Counted from the stretch's first letter, positions 34,719-44,032 are shown. The stretch: DNA of 64,000 bases from JBDRLU01 sp043812795 (GCA_043812795.1 JBDRLU010000069.1:45045-109044); one strand, 5' to 3'. The notes: generated from the sequence alone by a model not told the origin. Translations and numbers: made by a program.

Positions 34719-37700
34719 TCAAATGCTTACCTCCATCACTTGCAATATGCCTTGAAGAGGTACCCTTACCCAGTTAGGCCGATTGTTGAGCTCATAGCCA
34801 ATTTCGTAGATGGCTTTCTCTAAAATATAGGCGTCGAGAAGAATCCTTAGCTGGTCTGGAGACTCAGGTAGTAGGTGAGCCTGTCTCATCCCATCTAGGT
34901 ACGACGTCAGAAACGATACTGAGACCCAGACGTACCAGTACTGTGCCCAATGCTCCAGTACAGGGAGGTCGCTTTCTGCATGGGGCGCTAACGGTACCTG
35001 ACGAAGAAGGGCGCTGTGAGCAGCATAGTGAAAAGAACGTATGAGCCCAGCAACATCCAGAAGAGGCGAGCGCTTGAGACGCCGTTCACTCAGCGAACGT
35101 GCAGGCTCACCCTCAAAGTCAATGATGACAAAGTCTTTACCGGTATAAAGAACCTGACCCAAATGATAATCGCCATGGCAGCGTATTCTTGCGGCCGAAA
35201 TCCTTTGCTTACGGATTAGTTGATAGCGTTCAATGATAGGCTTTTCTAAGTCTAGAGTCTGTTGCGCGTTTTCCTTAAGTTCTGGCGGCAGATCCTTTAG
35301 CTTCTCTCGTAGCAACTGCAGTATTCGGATGGTGAAACTACGCATAGACTGGTAGAGCGAGGTCTGGTACATACCTGAAAACGGCTCCGGAGTAAAGTCT
35401 GGGTCATCCGGCACAGAGGCCAGAGCCAAATGAAGTTCGGCGGTGCGCTGTCCCAGAAGCTGTGCCGAAACTAGATAGGGACCGATAGTCTCCCTCGCAA
35501 GAGAGGGAGGCTCCTTTAGCAACGATAGCAGGTGTCTCTGAGGAACGGGTGGCGCCTGCACTGTAGGATGTGATAACACAGATTGAAAGTAACGCTCTAG
35601 TGAGTCCAGAGTATAACGCCATGCATCCCCCTCGTTGGGCACGAAGCCCTGTAGGACGGCCAGACTTATCGGCTTGCCCTTTGCCCGAGAATATTCAAGA
35701 GCACCCGCTAATGGAGAAATGTGAGTAAACGATGTCTTTTCCGTAAGAAAGCGGCCGATTTCCAGTTCCGGATTAATCCCCTCTCCAAGCTGACGGAAAA
35801 GCTTGAGTATCAATCGGTTCCCATAAACTACAGAGGTATTGGTCTGCTCCACTTTCATCGGGGTGGGTTCCAGAGGAACTTCATCTGAGCCACGGGTACC
35901 GCGGAAAGTCCGAGTTGACGAAGCGACTATCTCCCCGACTTTCCCTTTGAAACGGCGCCTTCGACCGATGCTTTGCAAGAGGAACTTGCAGAAGCTCTCG
36001 TCTATCATAGCATCGCAGAGTAGCGATTCACTGTCTTCGCCTGGTACCCCGAGGCGAGCGACAATAGCCTGGGACTGGTCACTACCAATCCCACCCATCT
36101 GGTCAGCAGAAGTGACAATGAGAGGAACTACATAAGTCTCCGGCTCACCCTCCGTGTAATCAATCTGAATGAGGATAACACAGGTAGTAGATTGTGAGGG
36201 GTTCATTGGAATGACATCCGTGATTCGGGATGACCGGATGTCTCTCGCTTTACTGCGGAACCAGCGGCGGCCTCTCATATAGTTCTGCAGTACTGATTCC
36301 AGTACAGGCCAGTTTTCTTTGTCAAACAGTTCACTACCCGTCTTCGCGATGTTTGGGACCGCCATTATTTCCTCTGAAGGCAGAGTGCGGAGTCGCAGTG
36401 TCTCTGTCGGCTGTGGTTGTAAGGAAAACCAGTAGAAGGCGTACGGGCCAAGAGTAAAATAGTATTTACCATCACTGACTGGTGTGAACTCCACCCGCCC
36501 GAAAAGGTCGATCAGCCTCCAACCTGTAAATTCGGGGAGGTCCAATTGTGTCTGTTGTACCAAACGTGAAAGATTAACAACCACCAGGATTGTCTCCTCC
36601 TTATAGCGCCGGAGAAAAGCTAGGACCCTGCGGTTTTGCGGTTGAAGGAATTCAATAGTGCCACGGCTAAGGGACTGATAGTGTTTTCGCAGGGTAATAA
36701 TGCGCTTCATCCACCATAGTAAGGAATCGCTATTGGCCTGTTGTGTCTCTACATTTATTGCCTCATAGTGGTATTCTGGGTCAACTACCGGCGGGAGGTA
36801 AAGTCTCTGCGGATTGGAGCGGGAAAAGCCGGCATTCCGTTCGGGACTCCATTGCATCGGGGTGCGTACCCCGTTGCGGTCTCCGAGATAGAAGTTGTCA
36901 CCCATACCGATTTCATCTCCGTAGTAAATCACCGGCGTCCCGGGCAGTGAAAAGAGTAGCGCATTCATCAACTCGATCTTCTTCCGGTCATTGTTTAGTA
37001 GTGGAGCCAGGCGGCGGCGAATACCAAGGTTGATGCGGGCAGCGGGGTCGCTGGCATAGATACGGTACATGTAGTCCCGCTCCTCATCGGTGACCATCTC
37101 CAGTGTCAACTCGTCATGGTTACGAAGGAAAATAGCCCACTGGCAGTTTTCCGGTATTGGTGGAGTCTGCTGGAGAATGTCAACGATGGGGAATCGGTCT
37201 TCCATGCGGATCGCCATAAACAAGCGCGGCATAATGGGGAAATGAAAGGCCATGTGGAACTCATCCCCATTACCAAAATAGGGAACTACGTCCTCAGGCC
37301 ACTGGTTAGCCTCAGCCAAAAGCATGCGGTTCTTGAATTTGTTGTCAATATGTGCCCGCAATTCCTTTAAGAAGGCATGAGTTTCGGGCAGGTTTTCACA
37401 GCTGGTTCCCTCCCGTTCGTAAAGATAAGGCACGGCGTCCACTCGCAGCCCGTCAACTCCCAGCTTCAACCAGAAGTCCATAACCTTGAATATTGCCCTT
37501 CGCACCGTAGGGTTATCGTAGTTCAGGTCGGGTTGATGGGAATAGAAGCGATGCCAATAGTATGCCTTGGCCAGGTGGTCCCATGTCCAATTGGAATACT
37601 CAAAATCCTTAAATATGATACGGGCTTCCTTGTATTTCTCTTGAGTGTCGCTCCATACGTAAAAGTCACGCGAACGGCTTCCAGGAGCCGACCTTCGTGC

Positions 37701-38072
37701 CTGCTGAAACCACGGGTGCTGGTCAGAAGTATGGTTAACAACCAACTCTGTGATGACACGCAAGCTATGGCGATGTGCTTCCTCAACAAAGGTTTTGAAA
37801 TCACCCATTTGCCCGTAGATAGAGTGGACGTTGTAATAGTCAGAAATATCATAGCCATCGTCTTTGAGTGGCGAGGGGTAGAACGGAAGTAACCACAGAG
37901 TACTAACTCCAAGGTCTTCAAGATAATCAAGTTTCTCTATCAGTCCCTGGAAGTCACCAACGCCGTCGGCATCACTATCATGGAAGGACCTGACGTGAAG
38001 TTCGTAAATTACTGCGTCCCTATACCAGAGGGGGTCGTCTCGAAATGATAATATTTCGGTGTTTCTTATCAT
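34719..38072 (-). CDS. treS: Trehalose synthase-maltokinase fusion (TreS-Mak)
   Basis: This 1117-residue protein joins two enzymes. Residues about 1-560 form a GH13 trehalose synthase: YELHVRSFHDSDADGVGDF, GVDGLRVDAVPYL (Asp nucleophile, about 212), LLAEANQWP (Glu) and FLRNHDE (Asp). Residues about 590-1117 form a maltokinase of the aminoglycoside-phosphotransferase fold, with catalytic CHGDYHLGQVL and IDFEGEPARSLSERRLKRS. The fusion would turn trehalose to maltose and then to maltose-1-phosphate for GlgE. It starts six bases after the receiver gene without a clear Shine-Dalgarno, suggesting translational coupling. Confidence 0.94.
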   Translation of the reverse strand: MIRNTEILSFRDDPLWYRDAVIYELHVRSFHDSDADGVGDFQGLIEKLDYLEDLGVSTLWLLPFYPSPLKDDGYDISDYYNVHSIYGQMGDFKTFVEEAHRHSLRVITELVVNHTSDQHPWFQQARRSAPGSRSRDFYVWSDTQEKYKEARIIFKDFEYSNWTWDHLAKAYYWHRFYSHQPDLNYDNPTVRRAIFKVMDFWLKLGVDGLRVDAVPYLYEREGTSCENLPETHAFLKELRAHIDNKFKNRMLLAEANQWPEDVVPYFGNGDEFHMAFHFPIMPRLFMAIRMEDRFPIVDILQQTPPIPENCQWAIFLRNHDELTLEMVTDEERDYMYRIYASDPAARINLGIRRRLAPLLNNDRKKIELMNALLFSLPGTPVIYYGDEIGMGDNFYLGDRNGVRTPMQWSPERNAGFSRSNPQRLYLPPVVDPEYHYEAINVETQQANSDSLLWWMKRIITLRKHYQSLSRGTIEFLQPQNRRVLAFLRRYKEETILVVVNLSRLVQQTQLDLPEFTGWRLIDLFGRVEFTPVSDGKYYFTLGPYAFYWFSLQPQPTETLRLRTLPSEEIMAVPNIAKTGSELFDKENWPVLESVLQNYMRGRRWFRSKARDIRSSRITDVIPMNPSQSTTCVILIQIDYTEGEPETYVVPLIVTSADQMGGIGSDQSQAIVARLGVPGEDSESLLCDAMIDESFCKFLLQSIGRRRRFKGKVGEIVASSTRTFRGTRGSDEVPLEPTPMKVEQTNTSVVYGNRLILKLFRQLGEGINPELEIGRFLTEKTSFTHISPLAGALEYSRAKGKPISLAVLQGFVPNEGDAWRYTLDSLERYFQSVLSHPTVQAPPVPQRHLLSLLKEPPSLARETIGPYLVSAQLLGQRTAELHLALASVPDDPDFTPEPFSGMYQTSLYQSMRSFTIRILQLLREKLKDLPPELKENAQQTLDLEKPIIERYQLIRKQRISAARIRCHGDYHLGQVLYTGKDFVIIDFEGEPARSLSERRLKRSPLLDVAGLIRSFHYAAHSALLRQVPLAPHAESDLPVLEHWAQYWYVWVSVSFLTSYLDGMRQAHLLPESPDQLRILLDAYILEKAIYEIGYELNNRPNWVRVPLQGILQVMEVSI

Positions 38073-38078
38073 GAGATT

Positions 38079-38444
38079 CTAGTCACCAAGCAGAGTATGT
38101 ACAAACTCCATCAATTCTTTGATACCGATTGGTTTGACCAGAAGAGCACCGGCCCCATGTTTCATACTGTCCCGCTGAATGGTGGGACTACGCTGTGGCG
38201 AAATCACAATAAATGGTATCTTTGTCTTCCGCATTTGCTCGCAGCGCTGCCAGATGCGCTGGTCAAACCCAGACAGGTCTACGAGAGAAAGTGCAATACC
38301 CTGTTTCCCCTGGATAGCATCATCGAGTTCCTCCATACTAGCGGCGCTGAGCGTCTTGTAGCCCTCTCTACCTAATTGCTGTGATAGTAGTTCCAAATTT
38401 GTACGATTGGTACCCACCGTTAGAATCACCGGTTTCTCAGTCAT
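38079..38444 (-). CDS. Degenerate CheY-like receiver protein
   Basis: This 121-residue stand-alone receiver domain has the phosphoacceptor-site Asp in SLVDLSGFD and the conserved Lys in LLVKPIG. The pair of acidic residues that bind magnesium is replaced: the sequence reads ILTVGTNRTN where normal receivers read Val-Asp-Asp-Glu. The Thr/Ser of the switch appears as Ser in VISPQ. Phosphorylation is therefore likely weak or absent. It lies between the KaiC-like ATPase and TreS-Mak in the glucan cluster. Whether it partners the KaiC-like protein is unknown. Confidence 0.75.
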   Translation of the reverse strand: MTEKPVILTVGTNRTNLELLSQQLGREGYKTLSAASMEELDDAIQGKQGIALSLVDLSGFDQRIWQRCEQMRKTKIPFIVISPQRSPTIQRDSMKHGAGALLVKPIGIKELMEFVHTLLGD

Positions 38445-38490
38445 GGCTCACCCCCCCACCAGTTGGTGACAATTCCATCTGCCCTATCGC

Positions 38491-39975
38491 TTACCTACTC
38501 CCCCCACCCATCAGGGAGCGCATAAGTCCCACACCTCCAAGAATACCGCCCATCATCGTTAAGGTCTTGCCTACTCTTATTCCCCGACGAGTAATTTCAA
38601 ACTCACACAAGTTTTTATCAAAGTCACTCGTACGTTTTTCCAATATACCAATGGTCCGGCGCAGCTCTCCTGCCGTCTCCACGTAGCGTAGAAAAATGAC
38701 GTTGTCTGCCAGGTAGCTTATACCAGCTTCGGTAGCACGGAACTCACCGGTTATGCTTTCCACTTCGCTAATCAGTATCGCTGTCACCCCCATGTTTTTC
38801 AGATAACGGCACAGCGCATTAAGATGAGAGGCCAAGTCCTTGCTGGCCAAGGAAAGTTGATAACCAGCGGTACTATCCAGCATTATAATCCGGGTATTAT
38901 TCTCCTCCACTTCTCTTCTCACCAGGTAAGCAAACTCATCAGTCGTGTAGTATAGCGGCTCTATCTCCATTACAGATAATGTGCCTTTTTCCAACATAGA
39001 ACGGACAGGCATCTTAATACCATCGCACCGGCGGAGCATGGTTTCTCTGCCTTCTTCAAAACTGTAAACCACCGAACGCTCTCCTCTCCCCGCTGCCTCC
39101 CTTAAAAACTGGAGACCGAGCGTCGTTTTGCCTACCCCAGCCGGACCGCTGATGATGGTAACTGTCCCCCTCTCCAATCCCCCATGGAGCATTTTGTCCA
39201 GTTCCGGTACCCCGAAGGTAAGAGACTCAACCACAAAGTCTCTATGGTATGCCCCGGGTATTAGCCGCGGGAAGACTTCCATGCCGCTGCTTCCCAAGCG
39301 TAAGGAGTGCTGTCCGCTTTGAAAGCCCGAACCGCGGAACTTAGTCACGCTGACCGTCCGTCCCGTGGTCGGGAAGTCCAGGCTAATTACTCCATCGCTC
39401 AGGAATTGCAGGTCATCGTCAGGAGCCTCAGTACTTCCTTCAGAGCAGAGGAGAACGGTAGCGCCTTGTTCCGTCAGATAGCGTGACAGGGCCAGCATTT
39501 GCTTGCGGAACTGGAAAGCATCAGTGGTAAGGTAGCGAAATTGGGTGGCTGAGTCTACAAATACGCGACTCGGCTTGAGCCTTTCTATCTCTCCCTTAAT
39601 TTTCTCAGTGGTTGCTCCCCTCTCCACTTCCGCAGGAGAGAAAATGTCATAGCTCTGTGACTCGGTAAAGAATTCTGAAGATGGGGTCAGATCCAGAAAG
39701 CTGACCCCCTTAAGGTCAAAACTCAGAGATGCCGCATTCTCGCGCACCTGTTCTTCCGGTTCACCTAAGGTGATGAAGAGGACATTCTCACCTGCAGTTG
39801 CACCGTTGGTCAGAAAGTGCAAACCGACCGTGCTTTTACCAGTGCCTGGCCCGCCTCGAACAAGGTAGACTCGCCGGGCAACGAGTCCGTGGTGCAGGAT
39901 TTCGTCCAGACCCGGTACCCCGGTGGATATACGCATTTCAGATTCCTTGTTTTTCTCCACTCTCTCGCTAGGCAT
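38491..39975 (-). CDS. Tandem KaiC-like RecA-superfamily ATPase
   Basis: This 494-residue protein has two RecA-like domains. The first has Walker A GGPGTGKST (about 41-49) after TGVPGLDEILHHGL, the KaiC-type opening. The second has GVPELDKMLHGGL and GPAGVGKTT (about 279). Each domain has a Walker B region (SRVFVDSATQF; TRIIMLDSTAGY) and a following Glu/Ser segment. KaiA and KaiB are absent, so it is not a clock KaiC but one of the many bacterial KaiC-family regulators. AAGGAGG precedes the ATG. It sits directly downstream of glgE and upstream of the receiver protein. Confidence 0.88.
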   Translation of the reverse strand: MPSERVEKNKESEMRISTGVPGLDEILHHGLVARRVYLVRGGPGTGKSTVGLHFLTNGATAGENVLFITLGEPEEQVRENAASLSFDLKGVSFLDLTPSSEFFTESQSYDIFSPAEVERGATTEKIKGEIERLKPSRVFVDSATQFRYLTTDAFQFRKQMLALSRYLTEQGATVLLCSEGSTEAPDDDLQFLSDGVISLDFPTTGRTVSVTKFRGSGFQSGQHSLRLGSSGMEVFPRLIPGAYHRDFVVESLTFGVPELDKMLHGGLERGTVTIISGPAGVGKTTLGLQFLREAAGRGERSVVYSFEEGRETMLRRCDGIKMPVRSMLEKGTLSVMEIEPLYYTTDEFAYLVRREVEENNTRIIMLDSTAGYQLSLASKDLASHLNALCRYLKNMGVTAILISEVESITGEFRATEAGISYLADNVIFLRYVETAGELRRTIGILEKRTSDFDKNLCEFEITRRGIRVGKTLTMMGGILGGVGLMRSLMGGGSR

Positions 39976-40002
39976 TTGTACCTCCTTCAGGTTGGCTAAT
40001 CT

Positions 40003-41997
40003 TTACAGGTAATAATCAAAGTCACGCTCACTACGCACACGCCGACGCACGCGCAAGATATGAGCTGGTACAATCTGCGGGTTGAGTTCCACATAGTTTC
40101 GTGAGCCCTGCCACAGGTAGCGAGCTCCGCTCAGCAGGTCATGCACCTGGTAGGGTTGCGTGGAATCAAGCCCCAGTATATCGAGAGGGAGTTCTAGCCA
40201 GCCCGAGTGGGTATGGTGAGGATCCAGATTCGCAACGACCACTATGATATTGGAAAAATCTTCGGTATGCTTACTGTAGCAAATCAGGCGGTCGTTATCT
40301 ATAGGGTGGAAACTCAAGTTCGAGTCGCGCTGAAGCGCCGCATTTTCCCGGCGAATGCGATTCACCCGACCGATAAAATCCTTCAAACTGTCTGGCCGGG
40401 CAGTATCCCAGTGCTTCACCTCATACTTTTCGGAGTCCAAGTACTCTTCGCTTCCCGGCTCCTTCGGTCGGTTTTCACACAGCACAAAAGCGGGGCCATA
40501 AATCCCGTAATTTGCTCCCAACGTGGCGGCCAGGGTAAGGCGCACCATAAAAGCTGCTCGACCACCTGCCTGGAGATACTCCGTCAGGATGTCGGGGGTG
40601 TTTGGCCAAAGGTTGGGACGGAAATACTCACGCAACTCTGATTGGGTCAGGTCATCAAAGTACTGAGTGAGTTCCCATTTTGTATTCCGCCAGGCAAAGT
40701 AGGTATAGGACTGGCTAAATCCGAGCTCGGCAAGCTGATACATTACGTTGGGTCGAGTAAACGCCTCGGCGAGAAAAATTACCTCGGGGAATGTCTTCTT
40801 AATTTCACTAATCAGCCACTCCCAGAAACTGAATGGCTTGGTATGAGGATTGTCGACCCGAAAGATGCGGACGCCTTGCTCAATCCAAAAGAGCATTATA
40901 CTTTTGAGTTCCTGCCAAAGCTGTTTCCAGTCATCACTTTCAAAATTAAGCGGATAGATGTCCTGGTATTTCTTGGGCGGGTTTTCCGCGTACTGCACTG
41001 TCCCATCTGGTCGCCAGGAGAACCACTTGGGATGCTCCTTTACGTAGGGATGGTCTGGCGAACACTGGAACGCGATATCTAGAGCGATTTCTATACCATG
41101 TTCTTCGGCGTTAGAAACAAGCCGACGGAAGTCTTCTAGTGTGCCAAGCTTCGGATGAACAGCCATGTGCCCACCTTCTTCGGCACCAACGGCCCACGGT
41201 GTTCCTGGGTCACCCGTCCCGGCAATAATCGTATTGTTCTTCCCTTTTCGATTGGTATGTCCAATGGGATGAATGGGTGGGAGATAGAGAACATCGAAGC
41301 CCATTTCGGCAATGTAGGGCAGTTGAGCTTCACAATCCTTAAAGGTACCATAGCGTCCCGGCTCTATTGCGCAAGAGCGGGGGAACATCTCATACCAAGT
41401 GCTGAAGCGAGCTTTTTCCCGATCCACAACTACCACAAGTTGCTTGGGGTAGGTAGCGACGAACTTCCGGCTAGCGTATTTGTCCATGAGGCTAGCTACC
41501 TCATCACTCAAGGCTAGCTGAACCTTATCCTTTTCCATAACCCCTGGCGATTGCAGGTTTTTTACCCACCCTTGCATAATCCGTTTGTCAGCGGGGGCTG
41601 CTCTTTCGCTTCCCTCGGCAATAAGTTGCGCACCGGCGAGAATATTGACCAAGATATTCTCCTGGCTAGCCTCGACCCTTTTTTGCAGATCCACTCGCCA
41701 GGACTTGAAACGGTCTACCCAGGCTACAATCGTATATACATAGCGCCCGAGTTCAGTTACTACAAAAGACCCTCGCCAGCAGTCATTCCGCGATGGTTCC
41801 ATTACCGTTTCGGACCATTTGGAGTCGTTCTCTGTGCGATATAAAAGACATGTCGAAAGACTATCGTGGCCATCCGCAAAAACGACCGCCTCGATATTTA
41901 CCTTCTCACCAATGACCCGTTTGATAGGGAAACGTCCGTCCTCAATCTCAGGCTCCACATTCTTGATAGTTACGCGAACCCTATCTTCGAATTCCAT
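40003..41997 (-). CDS. glgE: Maltose-1-phosphate maltosyltransferase
   Basis: GlgE transfers maltosyl units from alpha-maltose-1-phosphate to a growing alpha-1,4-glucan and releases phosphate. The 664-residue protein has an N-terminal beta domain (to about 110), a helical insert and a GH13 barrel with PIHPIGHTNRKGKNN (GlgE signature), FRVDNPHTKP (Asp nucleophile, residue 382) and FLAEAFTRP (Glu). The end is a beta domain. AAGGAAG precedes the ATG by eight bases. It is the first gene of the cluster; the TreS-Mak fusion downstream supplies its substrate. Confidence 0.95.
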   Translation of the reverse strand: MEFEDRVRVTIKNVEPEIEDGRFPIKRVIGEKVNIEAVVFADGHDSLSTCLLYRTENDSKWSETVMEPSRNDCWRGSFVVTELGRYVYTIVAWVDRFKSWRVDLQKRVEASQENILVNILAGAQLIAEGSERAAPADKRIMQGWVKNLQSPGVMEKDKVQLALSDEVASLMDKYASRKFVATYPKQLVVVVDREKARFSTWYEMFPRSCAIEPGRYGTFKDCEAQLPYIAEMGFDVLYLPPIHPIGHTNRKGKNNTIIAGTGDPGTPWAVGAEEGGHMAVHPKLGTLEDFRRLVSNAEEHGIEIALDIAFQCSPDHPYVKEHPKWFSWRPDGTVQYAENPPKKYQDIYPLNFESDDWKQLWQELKSIMLFWIEQGVRIFRVDNPHTKPFSFWEWLISEIKKTFPEVIFLAEAFTRPNVMYQLAELGFSQSYTYFAWRNTKWELTQYFDDLTQSELREYFRPNLWPNTPDILTEYLQAGGRAAFMVRLTLAATLGANYGIYGPAFVLCENRPKEPGSEEYLDSEKYEVKHWDTARPDSLKDFIGRVNRIRRENAALQRDSNLSFHPIDNDRLICYSKHTEDFSNIIVVVANLDPHHTHSGWLELPLDILGLDSTQPYQVHDLLSGARYLWQGSRNYVELNPQIVPAHILRVRRRVRSERDFDYYL

Positions 41998-42235
41998 CGT
42001 AAACTTCCTTTATATCATCGAATCTATTGAGATTGGAAGAACTTATATGCATTAGTATCCCTTACAGACATTCTAACTGATGCGAACGTAACCTTCAACC
42101 AATAAGCCCATATGTCGGGGTATAGTGATAATTTGATATTGGTGCGCCATAATACTCAAGATGACCTTGCGGTAGAAAAGTGTTTAACAATCAGTATAGT
42201 ATCTAAGGAGATTACAATACAGGGCACCGGAAACA
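41998..42235. other. Intergenic stretch upstream of glgE
   Basis: No gene or clear promoter is seen. It should contain the promoter of the glgE cluster on the minus strand, but no convincing -35/-10 pair was found. Confidence 0.3.
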
Positions 42236-42469
42236 TTGAAAGCTCAGATGGCGGAGCTAGAGGCGCAGATCAAGGCTGGCCAGGATGCCATTATCAGTAT
42301 ACCAAAGCTAGAGAGCTTTATTGCGCGTATGTAGGGTCGGATATCTGCGCTGGACTTTGAGAGTAAGCGCCAAGTGTTAGATATGCTCGGTATCACCGTA
42401 TGAATTGGCGGTGAGTCTGTGGAAGTAACTGGCGTGATAGATACAGAGGCTGTGATTGTGACTGCGACC
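42236..42469 (+). pseudogene. C-terminal remnant of a large serine recombinase
   Basis: One frame reads LKAQMAELEAQIKAGQDAII, then KLESFIARM-stop-GRISALDFESKRQVLDMLGI, then a second stop, then IGGESVEVTGVID. This is the C-terminal coiled-coil and end domain of large serine recombinases, where similar proteins read 'LxFExKRxVLxxLxIxVWIDGExVEI'. TAG at 42332-42334 fits a mutated Gln codon and TGA at 42401-42403 a mutated Trp codon. No N-terminal catalytic domain remains. It shows that an integrative element was once here. Confidence 0.78.
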
Positions 42470-42477
42470 CCTTATTC

Positions 42478-42513
42478 TTATTTCCCTTCTCCTCACCAGG
42501 AGAAGGGAAATAA
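42478..42513 (+). terminator. Long perfect hairpin, probable terminator
   Basis: TTATTTCCCTTCTCCT (42478-42493) and AGGAGAAGGGAAATAA (42498-42513) form a perfect 16-base-pair stem with loop CACC, followed by CTTTT. It lies after the recombinase remnant and could also act on the opposite strand. Confidence 0.6.
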
Positions 42514-42520
42514 CTTTTAA

Positions 42521-42541
42521 AGAGGGGGCTAAGCCCCCTCT
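42521..42541. terminator. GC-rich hairpin, probable terminator of the minus-strand nucleoside phosphorylase
   Basis: AGAGGGGGCT (42521-42530) and AGCCCCCTCT (42532-42541) pair almost without a loop, so the real loop would be about five bases. On the plus strand TTGTATTT follows. On the minus strand it lies about 70 bases after the phosphorylase stop. It is one of two hairpins in tandem. Confidence 0.5.
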
Positions 42542-42614
42542 TGTATTTACCCACTCTCTCCTCATAAGCTCATAGGAACGTACAAAATGAATAGCAATAC
42601 CTGTACTACCAACC

Positions 42615-43385
42615 TTACAGACTCAAGCATGCCTCGATTGAAAGCCAGAATATTTTTTCTTGAAAGGTCATTTTATCACCGACATATCTTGGGTCCCACT
42701 GCTCACCGCTTACATCATCACCAACAGCTAGATACTGCCCGAACTTCACATTTCGGAATTCTGCGACGGCAATCAAAGCAGAACACTCCATTTCTACTGT
42801 TAGACACTTCTCCATTTTTCTTTGAGAAATTTTACCTCTGGTCTCTCTATAAAAGGCATCAGTTGTCCACGTCCTACCAACTTCGTAGTTTACGTGATAC
42901 TTCTGGAGTACTCGCTCCAGTTTTTCGACAACCTTCGAGTCCATTTCTATATACCTTGAAGGCGGTGAGTAGTGATACGAAGTCCCTTCATCTCTCAGGG
43001 CTGAACTTGGAATTACGATAGCGCCTCTTTTCAATTCTTGCTTTAGCACACCAGCAGAGCCACACGCAACAAACTTCCTGCAGCCCATCGCTATCAGCTC
43101 TTCAAGCATTGCCGCAGCAAATGGTGCCCCCACCCCTGGATTTGCAACAATACATGTTTTACCGCCGTACTCAATTTCGTATATGCCCGCAGGCATAATG
43201 GAGATTAGTTCGGTACTCGTTTGATAAATCTTTTTTAGTTTGCCTTCCTTTTCAAGTTTCATTATCAAAGACCCATAAATGGGCATGACACAGTACTTAG
43301 AGCTAATAACTTTCCCTGAAACTCTCGTTGGTTCAATAATTGCGCTTACATCAGGGTCGAACTCCGTCAGTGGTATCTTTTCCAT
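42615..43385 (-). CDS. Uridine/purine nucleoside phosphorylase family protein
   Basis: This 256-residue protein belongs to the nucleoside phosphorylase family, which splits nucleosides with phosphate. Visible motifs are GVGAPFAAAMLEELIAMG, VACGSAGVL (phosphate-binding turn), TTDAFYRET and VEMECSAL, the latter with the Glu-Met-Glu that binds ribose. An upstream in-frame extension to 43511 is rejected: ATG 43385 has CTGGAG and the family begins there. It is the last gene of the minus-strand cluster. Uridine phosphorylase is likely; purine substrates are possible. Confidence 0.88.
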   Translation of the reverse strand: MEKIPLTEFDPDVSAIIEPTRVSGKVISSKYCVMPIYGSLIMKLEKEGKLKKIYQTSTELISIMPAGIYEIEYGGKTCIVANPGVGAPFAAAMLEELIAMGCRKFVACGSAGVLKQELKRGAIVIPSSALRDEGTSYHYSPPSRYIEMDSKVVEKLERVLQKYHVNYEVGRTWTTDAFYRETRGKISQRKMEKCLTVEMECSALIAVAEFRNVKFGQYLAVGDDVSGEQWDPRYVGDKMTFQEKIFWLSIEACLSL

Positions 43386-43413
43386 ATAGCGACTCCAGTT
43401 ATGGTTCTTATCC

Positions 43414-43998
43414 TCAAGCCGTTTTTTCTTTCTTGAGTTCTTGCCCGACGCTGAAGGCTTTGGCGACAAACTCGCCAAGAGCGTAATAACGGGTCTCCGG
43501 CGTGGAAACATAGGCCAGCGGCTGAATCTTATCGATATCCGGCTTGCCGTTGGTCAGGCACTGTTCGGAAACATAGGTCTCCTCAATCCGTCCAATCACC
43601 AAAGAATTATTGCCGATGTCCAGGATATGGACTACCTTGCATTCCATGTTGAGCGGAAATTGTTCAATAAGCGGGGCATTACCCAGTTTGCCGTAAAATA
43701 CTTTGAATTTGCACGCTTCGACTTTATCGTATTTATGGCCGGTAGCGAGGCCGCAGTAATCTACCTCTTTGACCATGTCTTTCGAAGCGATATTAATGGA
43801 GAAAGTCATGTTTTCCCGGATGCCTTTTAGCGTGTAGCGGACATGTCTTAACCCAACGCTGACTATCGGTGGGTCGCTGCTGCTCGGGCAACAGTAGGCA
43901 ATAGTGGTAAAATTGGGCTTACCATTAACATTAGCACCGACCAGTGAGATGGGTAGCGGATAAACCATCGGCCTAGGACCTATTACCGTCTTACTCAT
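43414..43998 (-). CDS. Flavin reductase-like (DIM6/NTAB) flavoprotein
   Basis: This 194-residue protein is in the flavin reductase-like FMN-binding family. It opens with a Pro/Val-rich strand, NFTTIAYCCPSSSDPPIVSVGL (flavin phosphate contact region), then NMTFSINIAS and DYCGLATGHKYDK, which matches the 'xxxGxxSGxxxDK' motif. It contains several cysteines. Its paralogue at 56888 is next to rubredoxin; this one has no such partner. TTTCAGTAAGGAGGA-like purine stretch precedes the ATG. Its reductase partner is unknown. Confidence 0.82.
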   Translation of the reverse strand: MSKTVIGPRPMVYPLPISLVGANVNGKPNFTTIAYCCPSSSDPPIVSVGLRHVRYTLKGIRENMTFSINIASKDMVKEVDYCGLATGHKYDKVEACKFKVFYGKLGNAPLIEQFPLNMECKVVHILDIGNNSLVIGRIEETYVSEQCLTNGKPDIDKIQPLAYVSTPETRYYALGEFVAKAFSVGQELKKEKTA

Positions 43999-44032
43999 GG
44001 CTTTTCCTCCTTACTGAAATTTTCTTCTCGTG

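Noticed and set aside
38491..39975. Circadian clock KaiC
   Set aside because: No kaiA or kaiB is nearby and the KaiC family is mostly non-clock in other bacteria.
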